A stretch of 64,000 bases of DNA from Bacteroidales bacterium UBA3844. GTDB lineage: Bacteria > Bacteroidota > Bacteroidia > Bacteroidales > Paludibacteraceae. Every line of letters starts with the position of its first letter. Position 1 is the stretch's first letter. This document shows, piece after piece, positions 24,593 through 34,236 of the stretch. The position numbers and the translations under genes were made by a program. The stretch lies in contig DGHQ01000031.1 of the NCBI GenBank assembly GCA_002392915.1, positions 1-64,000 of the forward strand, in the 5' to 3' direction. Below the pieces are notes generated by a model. That model made no database searches. It saw only the letters and a program-made list of their open reading frames with translations, and was not told the DNA's origin.

Positions 24593-25264
24593 ATGACTTT
24601 AGACAATATCAAAGCAGTTATATTTGATGTCGACGGTACACTCTACACCGGAGGAATCGCAAAACATCTGATTTTAGGTGATATATGGAGGTGCATGTGG
24701 GCTTTGAGAGAAAGGCAGACAAGAAAGGCGATGAAGAGTCGTGACTACATGACTGCCGACAATTATTATAATACCTTTTTCTCTACGTTGTCGCAAAAGA
24801 CAGGCAAAGAGGAGAGTGTAATGAGAGATTGGTATTTCAATCGCTACATGCCGTTGATGGTCAGACAGATCGGCAAGTATTGTAAGCCCCGCCCACAGAT
24901 AAATGAGGTGTTGGAGTCGTTGCGACAAAAAGGAATACGTCTTCTCGTCTATTCTGACTATACAAGGTCGAAAGAGAAAATCGAGTCGTTAGGCATAGAC
25001 AGCTCGGTGTTTGAGAAATTCTATTGCGCTGAAGAATTCGGAGCATTAAAGCCACAGACACGTCCGTTTGCGCAGATATGTCAGGAGAATGGATTAGAAT
25101 TGGCATCGACGCTGATGGTAGGCGACAAAGTAGATTCTGATGGAGGAGCTTTAGCCGCTGGTTTGCAATTCACCTGTATAGATGGAAAGAATTGTAAAGA
25201 TGTCGACAGAAGCAAGTACGACATTGTATCTTGGGATGAATTTGTGAACATTTGTAAGAAATAA
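24593..25264 (+). CDS. HAD-superfamily hydrolase
   Basis: 223-residue phosphatase-like protein with the four HAD motifs: I VIFDVDGTLYTGG (catalytic Asp near residues 11-13), II LLVYSDYT, III lysine in ALKPQTRPF, and IV VGDKVDSDGGAL. An alpha-helical cap lies between motifs I and II. The substrate cannot be read from sequence. It starts 17 bases after the preceding hairpin and ends before a clean terminator. Confidence 0.9.
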   Translation: MTLDNIKAVIFDVDGTLYTGGIAKHLILGDIWRCMWALRERQTRKAMKSRDYMTADNYYNTFFSTLSQKTGKEESVMRDWYFNRYMPLMVRQIGKYCKPRPQINEVLESLRQKGIRLLVYSDYTRSKEKIESLGIDSSVFEKFYCAEEFGALKPQTRPFAQICQENGLELASTLMVGDKVDSDGGALAAGLQFTCIDGKNCKDVDRSKYDIVSWDEFVNICKK

Positions 25265-25275
25265 GATTAGATGTA

Positions 25276-25304
25276 GAGACGCACGGTCGTGCGTCTCTTT
25301 TTTA
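25276..25304 (+). terminator. Terminator after the HAD gene
   Basis: GAGACGCAC and GTGCGTCTC form a stem with a four-base loop followed by six T residues, 12 bases after the stop. Confidence 0.85.
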
Positions 25305-25380
25305 TTTGAAGACAGAGGAACAGATGACATTTCCACATAGAATTATTATTGCTCCTTTTTGCTAAAAATATAGTTTCTTT

Positions 25381-25411
25381 TTTGCAGTTTATGTAAAAAA
25401 ATGTATATTTG
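25381..25411 (+). promoter_or_regulatory. Promoter of the rimP-nusA-infB operon
   Basis: TTTG (25381-25384), 19 bases, then TATATTTG (25404-25411): a textbook Bacteroidota promoter, 49 bases before rimP. Confidence 0.75.
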
Positions 25412-25459
25412 CATTTGGAATGAGGAGGGGAGCGAATTGTTCTCCTTCGTTTTTTTAAT

Positions 25460-25930
25460 ATGATGATAGATAAACAAGAACTTACACAAGCGATCAACGA
25501 ATTTATTGACGGAACAAGCCTTTTTCTTGTAGAGGTTAAGGTAAGTCCTGCTAATGAGATTGTTGTTACAATTGATAGCGAAGACTCTATAGATATCGAC
25601 ACTTGCGTTTCACTTTCACGTCATATAGAATCCAAGTTCGACCGTGAACAGGAAGATTATGAGTTGGAAGTAGGCTCTGCTGGTTTGAGTTCTCCATTTG
25701 TGGTGCTTCGCCAATATAAGAAATATATTGGAAAGGAAGTAGAAGTGCTTACAAAGGCAGGACAGAAACTTGTAGGAGTATTGAAGAATGCTACGGAAGA
25801 AGAATTCACAGTGGTTGTGACTGTGAAGGAAAAACCGGAAGGAGCGAAGAGAAAAGTCGATGTGGAGAAAGAGTACTCGTTCAAGTATGATGAAGTAAAA
25901 TATACGAAATATTCAATTAGATTCAAATAA
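25460..25930 (+). CDS. rimP: Ribosome maturation factor RimP
   Basis: 156-residue protein needed for maturation of the 30S subunit. Recognisable parts are the N-terminal domain with VEVKVSPANEIVVTIDSEDSIDIDTCVSLSRHIE and EDYELEVGSAGLSSPF (the family's E-V-S-S-P-G-L-like motif), then a C-terminal SH3-like domain. It precedes nusA by 7 bases in the conserved rimP-nusA-infB order. Confidence 0.95.
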   Translation: MMIDKQELTQAINEFIDGTSLFLVEVKVSPANEIVVTIDSEDSIDIDTCVSLSRHIESKFDREQEDYELEVGSAGLSSPFVVLRQYKKYIGKEVEVLTKAGQKLVGVLKNATEEEFTVVVTVKEKPEGAKRKVDVEKEYSFKYDEVKYTKYSIRFK

Positions 25931-25937
25931 TATTATT

Positions 25938-27230
25938 ATGGCTAAGCAAGAAACACTCAGCTTAATAGATTCATTTTCGGAGTTTAAGGAACTTAAGAAC
26001 ATCGATCGAGGCACTATGATCAGTGTCTTGGAAGAGTCATTCAGAAGCGTCATCACTAAGATGTATGGTACTGATGAGAACTATGCCGTTATCATCAATC
26101 CTGACAAGGGTGATTTCGAGATATATCATAATAGAGTAGTAGTTGAAGATGGCACTGTCGACGACGAGAACTCACAGGTGGCTTTGGCAGACGTCAAGAA
26201 GATAGATTCATCTTATGAGGTAGGTGAAAACTTCTCTGAGAAGGTGGATTTCGCATCGTTCGGACGTAGAGCAGTGTTGAATCTTCGCCAGACACTTGCG
26301 TCGAAGATTCTAGAGCTTCAGAAAGATACATTGTTCAACAAGTATAAGGAGAAAGTTGGTAAGATCGTAGTCGGAGAAATCTACCAGACTTGGAAGAAGG
26401 AGGTTCTTCTTCTTGATGAGGAGGGTAACGAAATGATTTTGCCTAAGGCAGAGCAGATACCGTCGGACAACTACCGCAAACAGGATACATTGAGAGCTAT
26501 CGTGGCAAAGGTTGACAATGAGAACAATAATCCAAAGATTATCCTTTCTCGTACGTCGCCAATGTTCCTTCAGCGTTTGTTTGAGCAGGAAGTTCCTGAA
26601 ATCGCAGACGGCTTGATCACAATCAAAGGAATCGCTCGTATTCCGGGAGAGAGAGCAAAAGTCGCTGTAGAGAGCTACGACGAGAGAATCGATCCAGTTG
26701 GAGCATGTGTAGGTATGAAGGGAGCTCGTATCCACGGAATCGTAAGAGAGCTACGTAATGAAAATATAGATGTAATAAACTATACATCAAATGTCTCTCT
26801 ATATATCCAGAGAGCATTGAATCCAGCAAGAATCTCATCTATCAGAATCATAGAAGAGGAGAAGAAAGCTGAGGTTTACTTGGATCCACAGGAGGTGTCT
26901 TTGGCAATCGGTAAGGGGGGGATGAACATCAAGCTTGCCACTCAGCTTACAGGATACCAGATAGAAGTGTTCAGAAACTCAGACAGTTACGATGACGGAG
27001 ATATCTATCTTGACGAGTTTGCTGATGAGATTGATATGTGGGTTATCGATGAGTTTAAGAAGAACGGATTTGATACAGCTCTTAGCGTATTGAACGTATC
27101 AAGAGATGAGCTTCTTCGTCGTACTGATCTCGAGGAAGAGACTATCGATGACGTGTTGGCAATCTTGAAGTCTGAATTTGAGGACTTTGATGAGGCTGGT
27201 GCCGACAACAATGATGAAAGTAATTCCTAA
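25938..27230 (+). CDS. nusA: Transcription termination/antitermination protein NusA
   Basis: 430-residue RNA polymerase-binding factor. In order: an N-terminal polymerase-binding domain, an S1 domain starting near residue 140 (GEIYQTWKKEVLLL), KH1 with the GACVGMKGARIHGIVREL motif, and KH2 with AIGKGGMNIKLATQLTGY. The ~70-residue acidic tail (DEFADEIDMW..., EDFDEAGADNNDES) is typical of Bacteroidota NusA and has no full AR repeats. It acts in pausing, termination and rRNA antitermination. Directly downstream of rimP. Confidence 0.97.
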   Translation: MAKQETLSLIDSFSEFKELKNIDRGTMISVLEESFRSVITKMYGTDENYAVIINPDKGDFEIYHNRVVVEDGTVDDENSQVALADVKKIDSSYEVGENFSEKVDFASFGRRAVLNLRQTLASKILELQKDTLFNKYKEKVGKIVVGEIYQTWKKEVLLLDEEGNEMILPKAEQIPSDNYRKQDTLRAIVAKVDNENNNPKIILSRTSPMFLQRLFEQEVPEIADGLITIKGIARIPGERAKVAVESYDERIDPVGACVGMKGARIHGIVRELRNENIDVINYTSNVSLYIQRALNPARISSIRIIEEEKKAEVYLDPQEVSLAIGKGGMNIKLATQLTGYQIEVFRNSDSYDDGDIYLDEFADEIDMWVIDEFKKNGFDTALSVLNVSRDELLRRTDLEEETIDDVLAILKSEFEDFDEAGADNNDESNS

Positions 27231-27265
27231 CCCGGTGTTGGGGATGAGTTTCTCTGAAATATAGG

Positions 27266-27304
27266 ATACTTTTGGGTGCGTTCGGATTTGGCACCCGAAA
27301 GTAT
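27266..27304 (+). terminator. Hairpin between nusA and infB
   Basis: ATACTTTTGGGTGC and GCACCCGAAAGTAT form a long stem with a loop of about 11 bases and only a weak T-tract (TTTGTTT). It may attenuate or mark processing between nusA and infB. Confidence 0.5.
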
Positions 27305-27440
27305 TTGTTTCGGGAAAAGAAAAACATTATGGACAGGGTGCAATTTGTGGTTGCTGTTTTTTAATTTTGTGGGAAGGGAAAAACAGCATACTATGATGAG
27401 TTAAGTGTGTTGTTTTTTTAAGTGTGGTAATTAAAATTTT

Positions 27441-30146
27441 ATGTCGAGATTAGGTCAATTAGCTAAAGAATTAAATGTAGGTATCGCTACTGCTACCGAA
27501 CTATTAAAAAAGAAAGGATTTGCAATTGAAGATGCAAACCCCAACTACAAATTGTCTGAAAAAGAAGAGGATATCCTTCGCCAGGAATATGATAAGGACA
27601 AAACGTTCAAGTCTGACGCAAAGGCAGAGTTTGACGATATGAAGGATAGAAAAAAGAACAAGAGGGAGAAAATTGTCGAGATACCAGGATTTGGAAAAAA
27701 AGACGAGGTTGATATCAAGGTAGAGGTGCAGGCTCCAAAACTAAAGGTTGTTGGCAAGATCTCTGACGCTCCAAAACCACAAACTCCAAAACCAGAAACA
27801 CCAGCTGCATCTACTGTTTCAGTAGATGGGGCTAAACAGAATAATATGTCTAAATCACAAAACGAAACTGAAGATGATGTGTTCAGATTGAACCCTACCA
27901 CACAGGTCACAGGACCAACAGTGTTGGGTAAAATCGATTTGTCTTCTATCAACTCTCAAACCAGACCTAAGAAAAAGACAAAGGAGGAGAGAAAGAAAGA
28001 CCATCAGAAACAACTTCAGCAGCAAAAGGCTGAACAAGGGCAGGGTGGTCAGAAGAAGCAGAGAAATCGTATCCAGGGTAAGGAAAAAATTGATATTTCT
28101 GAATACAAAGAAGGAAAACAAGGTGGCAAAAACGATCGTCATAAAGGCGACAGAGACAGAAATGACAATCGTGATCGTGAAGCCAACGGTGGAAACAATA
28201 AGAAGTTCAACAAGCAGAAGAATCAGAAACAGGAGATCTCTGAAGAAGATGTACAGAAGCAGATCAAAGATACTCTTGCTCGCTTGACTTCTAATAAAAA
28301 CCAGAACAAGAGTGGTGCTAAGCACCGTCATGATAAGCGTGAGTCTATCCGTCAGCGTGCTGAAGAGCGTGAGGCTCAGGAACGTGAAGCACAGGGCAAA
28401 CTAAAGATTACTGAGTTTGTGACTGTCAGCGACTTGGCTAAAATGATGGATGTCACAATTACAGAGGTTATCACAACTTGTATGAACTTCGGTCTGATGG
28501 TGTCTATCAACCAGCGTCTTGATGCTGATACTATCAATATCGTAGCAAGTGAGTTTGGCTTTGAGACTGAATATGTCTCTGCTGAGGTAAGTGAGGCTAT
28601 CCAGGAGGAAGAGGATAAGGAAGAGGATTTGATCAACCGTCCTCCAATTGTAACTGTGATGGGTCACGTAGACCACGGTAAGACATCATTGCTTGACTAT
28701 ATTCGCCAAACCAATGTGATCGCCGGTGAGGCAGGTGGTATCACTCAGCATATCGGTGCATACAATGTCACATTGAAGAATGGCCAGCATATTACTTTCT
28801 TGGATACTCCAGGTCATGAGGCGTTTACAGCCATGCGTGCTCGTGGAGCGAAGGTGACAGATATCGCTATCATCATCGTCGCTGCTGATGACGATGTGAT
28901 GCCGCAGACAAAAGAGGCTATCAACCACGCAAGTATCGCTGGCGTTCCTATCGTGTTTGCAATCAATAAGATAGATAAACCTACTGCTAATCCTGACAAG
29001 ATCAAGGAGTCGTTGGCACAGATGAATTACTTGGTAGAAGAGTGGGGTGGTAAGTATCAGTCACAGGATATCGCCGCTAAGAAGGGTATCGGTGTAGATG
29101 AATTGATGGATAAGGTGCTTCTTGAGGCAGAAATGCTTGATTTGAAGGCTAATCCAAACCGTAAGGCAAGCGGTTCGGTGATAGAGAGCCAGTTGGATAA
29201 GGGTCGTGGTTATGTGGCTACAGTGCTTGTAAGCAACGGTACTCTGAAAATTGGTGATGTGGTTATCGCAGGTACTCACTACGGTAAGGTTAAGGCTATG
29301 TTCAATGAGCGTAACCAGCGTATCACGGAGGCTGGACCTTCCGAGCCAGCTTTGATCCTGGGTCTTGATGGAGCTCCTCAGGCAGGTGATAACTTTAACG
29401 TGCTTGGCTCAGAGCAGGAGGCTCGTGAAATAGCCAACAAACGTGAACAGCTTCAACGTGAGCAAGGTTTGCGTGCTGGTAATGGTATTATCACTCTTGA
29501 TGAGATCGCCCGTCGTCGTGCTCTTGGCAACTTCCAGGAGATGAATATCATCGTCAAGGGAGACGTGGACGGATCTGTAGAGGCATTGTCAGATTCTTTG
29601 CAGAACTGTTCTACAGAGCAATTCCAGATCAACGTTATCCACAAGGCAGTGGGTCAGATTTCAGAAACGGATGTCATGTTGGCATCAGCGTCAAATGCAA
29701 TCATCATCGGTTTCCAGGTTCGACCTTCTCAGTCAGCGCGTAAACTTGCAGAGAAAGAGGGTGTGGATATCCGTCTATACTCAATCATCTATGATGCAAT
29801 TGAGCAGTTGAAGGATGCGATGGCAGGTATGTTGGCTCCAGAGTTGAAGGAGCAGGTGACTGGTACTGCTGAGGTTCTTGAAATCTTCAAGATCGGTAAG
29901 GTCGGAGTCATTGCGGGTTCAATTGTACGTGATGGTAAGATCAAACGTTCTAATAAAGTCCGTTTGATTCGCGACGGAATTGTCGTATTCACCGGAGATT
30001 TGCAGTCGTTGAAGCGTTATAAGGATGACGTTAAGGAGGTTGCAAACGGATTCGATTGTGGTATTGCTCTTGCTGGATACAATGAGATTCAGGTAGGTGA
30101 TATTATTGAAGGATACGAGACAATTGAGGTTGCTCGTAAGTTGTAA
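27441..30146 (+). CDS. infB: Translation initiation factor IF-2
   Basis: 901-residue GTPase that places initiator tRNA on the ribosome. The N-terminus has an IF2_N domain (SRLGQLAKELNVGIATATELL), followed by a ~300-residue lysine/glutamate/glutamine-rich linker. A second IF2_N-like part comes at about residues 325-380. The G domain starts at VTVMGHVDHGKT (GHVDHGKT, 408-415), with DTPGHEAFTAMRARG and NKIDKP. The remaining beta-barrel and C-terminal tRNA-binding domains are complete. The long charged linker is usual for this phylum. A hairpin and about 210 bases separate it from nusA, so an extra promoter is possible. Confidence 0.97.
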   Translation: MSRLGQLAKELNVGIATATELLKKKGFAIEDANPNYKLSEKEEDILRQEYDKDKTFKSDAKAEFDDMKDRKKNKREKIVEIPGFGKKDEVDIKVEVQAPKLKVVGKISDAPKPQTPKPETPAASTVSVDGAKQNNMSKSQNETEDDVFRLNPTTQVTGPTVLGKIDLSSINSQTRPKKKTKEERKKDHQKQLQQQKAEQGQGGQKKQRNRIQGKEKIDISEYKEGKQGGKNDRHKGDRDRNDNRDREANGGNNKKFNKQKNQKQEISEEDVQKQIKDTLARLTSNKNQNKSGAKHRHDKRESIRQRAEEREAQEREAQGKLKITEFVTVSDLAKMMDVTITEVITTCMNFGLMVSINQRLDADTINIVASEFGFETEYVSAEVSEAIQEEEDKEEDLINRPPIVTVMGHVDHGKTSLLDYIRQTNVIAGEAGGITQHIGAYNVTLKNGQHITFLDTPGHEAFTAMRARGAKVTDIAIIIVAADDDVMPQTKEAINHASIAGVPIVFAINKIDKPTANPDKIKESLAQMNYLVEEWGGKYQSQDIAAKKGIGVDELMDKVLLEAEMLDLKANPNRKASGSVIESQLDKGRGYVATVLVSNGTLKIGDVVIAGTHYGKVKAMFNERNQRITEAGPSEPALILGLDGAPQAGDNFNVLGSEQEAREIANKREQLQREQGLRAGNGIITLDEIARRRALGNFQEMNIIVKGDVDGSVEALSDSLQNCSTEQFQINVIHKAVGQISETDVMLASASNAIIIGFQVRPSQSARKLAEKEGVDIRLYSIIYDAIEQLKDAMAGMLAPELKEQVTGTAEVLEIFKIGKVGVIAGSIVRDGKIKRSNKVRLIRDGIVVFTGDLQSLKRYKDDVKEVANGFDCGIALAGYNEIQVGDIIEGYETIEVARKL

Positions 30147-30172
30147 TTTAGACGATTGAAAACTTAAATATG

Positions 30173-30210
30173 AAATTAAGAATCGGGCATGAGTCTGATT
30201 CTTAATTTTG
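30173..30210 (+). terminator. Terminator of the rimP-nusA-infB operon
   Basis: AAATTAAGAATC and GATTCTTAATTTT form a perfect stem around a twelve-base loop and end in a T-rich run, 27 bases after infB. Confidence 0.75.
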
Positions 30211-30364
30211 TTTAGAGATAGATTGTTAAAACATGGTGATTTTGTATCGGGCACACACGTCGACAACTAGATACGCATCTGTATTTGATTTATCATTGTT
30301 ACACACACGTCCGTGTGTCTCTACGTGTTTAACTATTAATTATTAACTATTAATATCAATTAAA

Positions 30365-30928
30365 TTGAATTGGCTTGATTTTTTAATCCTTTTGCTTGTT
30401 GTCGCAGGTATGGTGAGAGGATTTTCAAAAGGACTTATTTTTGAGCTTTCGGGATTGATAGGCCTTATCATTGCCGTATATGTGTCGAGATATCACAGCT
30501 CCCCTTTTGCAGAGTTTATTCATAGCTTTTTCAATGTAGGAATGGATTATTGTCCTGCGTTGGGAATGATCATGGCATTTATTGTGTCGTTGATACTGGT
30601 GAAGGTGCTGGCAATGTGTGCCCAACGACTGATTAAGGCAATTAGTCTTGGATGGCTCAACAGCCTGCTTGGCGCATTGATCTCAGCGGTGAAATACACT
30701 TTGGTGATCAGTGTGGTGTTTAATGTACTTGGTCCGATCAACGAGAAACTTAAATTGATGGACAACAAGCATTCAGAAGGCTCGGTGTTGTGTGGCCCGG
30801 TCACAAAGTTTGCACCTGCTGTTCTGCCTATGTTAAATATCAGCGAATTGTTCGATATTCCAAAGAATATTGAGGATTCTATGGATAAAGACAAAACGGA
30901 AGGAAATCAGACAAGTAAAAAGGGATGA
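30365..30928 (+). CDS. CvpA family membrane protein
   Basis: 187-residue integral membrane protein with four hydrophobic segments (about residues 5-22, 26-42, 62-84 and 102-122) and the CvpA landmarks NWLDFLILLLVVAGMVRGFSKG and WLNSLLGALISAVKYTLVISV. CvpA proteins influence envelope functions and colicin production, with no settled mechanism. The only plausible start is the TTG at 30365, giving the usual MNWLD opening, with no ATG nearby; a weak start may limit expression. The C-terminal tail is charged and cytosolic. Confidence 0.88.
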   Translation: MNWLDFLILLLVVAGMVRGFSKGLIFELSGLIGLIIAVYVSRYHSSPFAEFIHSFFNVGMDYCPALGMIMAFIVSLILVKVLAMCAQRLIKAISLGWLNSLLGALISAVKYTLVISVVFNVLGPINEKLKLMDNKHSEGSVLCGPVTKFAPAVLPMLNISELFDIPKNIEDSMDKDKTEGNQTSKKG

Positions 30929-31030
30929 TTTTTGCCTTTTATTGATTTTGTAATAAGCTGTGCTTTGATTCTGCACATCGAGGTTTTATCTTTGTCGTAT
31001 ATATAAACAATGAATTAATATTGTCGTATT

Positions 31031-33994
31031 ATGGTGCCAGAGTCTAAGCCATTTTTGAAATTGGTAGCTGATGATTTGAAAAGTCATGCTGATGTGGAGG
31101 ATACGTTGCTTATCTTCCCCAACCGTCGTGCAATCTTGTTTTTTAATGAATGTTGGGCTGATGAGTACGACATACCAGTGTTTTCTTTGGAATCCACGAC
31201 AATACAAGATCTATTCCATTCTCTGTCTCCTTACAGCGTTCCGGATGAAATAGCCCTTTTAATCGAGCTTTTCCACACAATTAAAGGGATACATCCGGAT
31301 ATTTTGGGGGTAGATCCGTCGTTTGACAAATTCTATTTCTGGGGGCAGACTTTACTTTCCGATTTCGATGATATTGATAAGAATTGTGTAAATGCTCAGG
31401 CATTATTTTCAAATGTGGCAGATTTGCAGAATGTGAAAGACTTTTCATATCTTTCCGATTCTCAAATCAAGGTGCTTGAACATTTCTTCCAAACTTTCTC
31501 AGTAGAAGCTCAAAATGAGAAGGTGAGACTTTTTGCTAGACTTTGGGAAAACCTGTATTCTATTTATATAGCATTTAAAAGCCGTCTACAGACAAAAGAA
31601 ATCGCCTATGAAGGGATGTTGATGCTCGACGTTATAGAAAGACTAAAAAATGGTGAAATTGATGATTCAAAGTACAAAAAACTCGTATTCATCGGATTTA
31701 ATGTGTTGAGCAGAACAGAGTATGCTTTCTTCAAAAGATATCGCGATTCCAAACGCGCGGATTTTTATTGGGACTATGATATCTATTATTCCGCACCTGA
31801 TTCACTTCAGGAAGCTGGTCTGTTTATGCGACAGAATATTCTGGATTTCCCGTCGTCACTTAAAGAGAAATCATACTTTGATAATTATTCGAAAAAAAAG
31901 AAAATCACTTTTGTAAGCACTTCGTCTGATAATGCCCAAGCAACTTATGTAACTAAATTTTTGAACGACACATCCGAAATCGTAAAGGACGAAAAAAGCG
32001 GTGAAAAGGAAAAAATCGATAGAAGAACAGCAATTGTTCTTTGTGATGAGACACTTCTCCTTCCTGTCTTGCATTCTATCCCGAATGATAAAGGAATAGC
32101 TTTGAATGTGACGATGGGATTCCCGGTGTCGCAAACTCCAATATTCAGTTTGCTGCTCGCTCTGGTCAATTATAATGTTTACATAGATGAACGTAGACCT
32201 AAAACTGTGGCTTTGTCGATGGTTGTACCTATTGTTGGCCATGCCTATATAAAAGCTCTCTTCCCGGAAGTGTCAGAAAAAATTGCTCAGATGAAGGATG
32301 AAAAGAATCTTTTTCCTAATATTTCTGACTTTGATTCCGATGAATTGTCATTGCTTCTAAAACCTTCGGTGAATTCGTCTGATTTTGTGGACAGACTGAA
32401 AAAAATAGTGATGAAAGTGTCCGCACATAAGACTAATTACTCTTTGTATTCCGACTTGTATAATGAATCTTTGTTCCGAGTTTATAACATACTTGTCAGG
32501 TTTGCTGACGAGGTTTGCTCGGAGGAGTTGTCGATGAGTGTTGGTCTGACCGCACGTCTTCTTATGAAAGTAGTCCAGCAGGCAAAAGTGCCATTCCATG
32601 GAGAACCGATAGAAGGACTTCAAGTGATGGGATTCTTGGAGACGCGTGGACTTGATTTCTCTCATATTTGTCTCTTGTCAGCGTCTAATAAACAATTGCC
32701 TCCTTCTGCTGAAATTTCGTCATTTATTCCGCTTTCAATCCGCACTGGATTCAATATGACCTCTGTAGAACAAAAAAATGCGTTGTTTGCTTACTATTTC
32801 TATCGTTTGGTGCAACGTGCGGATGATGTCACCCTCGTCTACAATTCTACTTGTGATAGCCAGAACACTGACGGACAAATGAGCAGATATATGCTTCAAA
32901 TGTTGGTGGAAAACAAAAATTTTGAAATAAGAAAATACGATATCCAGAATCTTGTTCCATCTATCACCACAGAATCGTTGTCTGTGAAAAAGAACGATGA
33001 AATCGTAAAAAAATTGTTGGACAGGTTCTCTTCCAATCCAGAAAAGCCTCTCTCTCCTTCTGCAATCAACACCTATTTTGAATGTCCGCTGAAATTCTAT
33101 TTCAGATATGGGTTAGGACTAAAAGAGCCAAATGCTGAAGAAGACGGAATTTCATCTACAGATTTGGGAACTATCTTCCATGCTGTCATGGAGGAAATCT
33201 ATAATGGGTTCATCCGCAAAAAAAGGGATTCCCAGATTTCTGCCGATGATTTGAAATCATTGAAGGATGAGGAGATATATACGTTGATAGATTATTTTAT
33301 CAACATCCATTATTATAAGATTGACAAGTTTAAGACTTCACCTAAATCTGTGTCTCAATTCCATGGACATTTACTTTTGGCACGAAACCTTCTTTTGGAG
33401 TTTGTTCGCAAGCAGCTTGCTGTGGATTCACGATTGAAGGATCTTGTTTATCTGTCATCAGAGGAAAAAGTAGTCGTGCCGATTGAAATAGATGTGAATG
33501 GAGAAGCAAAACAGATTTTTGTCGGTGGAATCGTCGATCGTCAGGATTCAGTAGACGGTGGAAAGCGTAGAATAGTGGATTATAAGACTGGTGGAGATCT
33601 GCCATCTTCAATTAAATCCATCGACGAACTTTTTGCATACGAAAACAGAAAGAAGGTCCATTATCAGTTGCAGATTCTGATATACTCGTCGCTTGTCCAC
33701 AAAGTGAAGAAGGTTGACGTCACTCCTGTATTGAATTTTGTGAATCAGAAAAGTGAGTTTGTGGAATGCGTCTTAAAAATGTCGAAAGAGGTTGTTGGAG
33801 ATAAAGGTAAACCAAAAAAAGTGGATGAACCTATCGTTGTGAATGATGAATTCTGCGATGAATTCGACAAAAAAATGAAAAAAGCATTGTCTGATATCTT
33901 CAATATAAATCTTGATTTCACGCAGACAGAAGATCCCGACAAATTCTGTGACTTCTGTGCATTCCTGCAGATCTGCAGAAAGAGGAAGGAATAA
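31031..33994 (+). CDS. AddB-like PD-(D/E)XK nuclease/inactivated helicase protein
   Basis: 987-residue protein resembling the AddB half of AddAB recombination nucleases as found in Bacteroidota. The N-terminal UvrD-like part begins with a divergent nucleotide-binding region (TLLIFPNRRAILFFNE) lacking a proper Walker A. The C-terminal nuclease has LSPSAINTYFECPLKFYFRYGLGLKE, LGTIFHAVMEEIY, and the catalytic GIVDRQDSVDGGKRRIVDYKTGG (Asp...Asp-x-Lys). The last residues carry FCDFCAFLQICRKRK, which with the earlier cysteine in YFECP is the layout of an AddB iron-sulfur cluster. It probably acts in double-strand break repair. No AddA partner lies in the window, although in this phylum the pair is often adjacent. 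Confidence 0.87.
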   Translation: MVPESKPFLKLVADDLKSHADVEDTLLIFPNRRAILFFNECWADEYDIPVFSLESTTIQDLFHSLSPYSVPDEIALLIELFHTIKGIHPDILGVDPSFDKFYFWGQTLLSDFDDIDKNCVNAQALFSNVADLQNVKDFSYLSDSQIKVLEHFFQTFSVEAQNEKVRLFARLWENLYSIYIAFKSRLQTKEIAYEGMLMLDVIERLKNGEIDDSKYKKLVFIGFNVLSRTEYAFFKRYRDSKRADFYWDYDIYYSAPDSLQEAGLFMRQNILDFPSSLKEKSYFDNYSKKKKITFVSTSSDNAQATYVTKFLNDTSEIVKDEKSGEKEKIDRRTAIVLCDETLLLPVLHSIPNDKGIALNVTMGFPVSQTPIFSLLLALVNYNVYIDERRPKTVALSMVVPIVGHAYIKALFPEVSEKIAQMKDEKNLFPNISDFDSDELSLLLKPSVNSSDFVDRLKKIVMKVSAHKTNYSLYSDLYNESLFRVYNILVRFADEVCSEELSMSVGLTARLLMKVVQQAKVPFHGEPIEGLQVMGFLETRGLDFSHICLLSASNKQLPPSAEISSFIPLSIRTGFNMTSVEQKNALFAYYFYRLVQRADDVTLVYNSTCDSQNTDGQMSRYMLQMLVENKNFEIRKYDIQNLVPSITTESLSVKKNDEIVKKLLDRFSSNPEKPLSPSAINTYFECPLKFYFRYGLGLKEPNAEEDGISSTDLGTIFHAVMEEIYNGFIRKKRDSQISADDLKSLKDEEIYTLIDYFINIHYYKIDKFKTSPKSVSQFHGHLLLARNLLLEFVRKQLAVDSRLKDLVYLSSEEKVVVPIEIDVNGEAKQIFVGGIVDRQDSVDGGKRRIVDYKTGGDLPSSIKSIDELFAYENRKKVHYQLQILIYSSLVHKVKKVDVTPVLNFVNQKSEFVECVLKMSKEVVGDKGKPKKVDEPIVVNDEFCDEFDKKMKKALSDIFNINLDFTQTEDPDKFCDFCAFLQICRKRKE

Positions 33995-34048
33995 AAAATA
34001 TGTAATAATTGGAATTTGAATTCATTTAAAAAAATTGGTTATAGAATT

Positions 34049-34184
34049 GAGGATTGTTAAGGGCGGAACGCCCTAACCCCTCTTTCCTAGTGCAAGCCGA
34101 AGGCGAGCACAAAAAATATAACTGCTCGTTCTTACGAACTCGCAGATGTTGTGAGGTTAGGGCGTTCCGCCCTTAACAATCCTC
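34049..34184. repeat. MITE-like element with 30-base terminal inverted repeats
   Basis: The left arm (34049-34078) and right arm (34155-34184) are inverted copies beginning GAGGATTGTTAAGGGCGG, each with an internal GGGCGGAACGCCC palindrome. The 76-base centre has GCAAGCCGAAGGCGAGCAC. No reading frame. Related elements are at 7003, 35950, 48322 and 63540-63727. Confidence 0.75.
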
Positions 34185-34236
34185 ATTTTAGGCTACGTAA
34201 TGAGTTTCTTTAACAAATAAACAGCTTCTGTAAAAT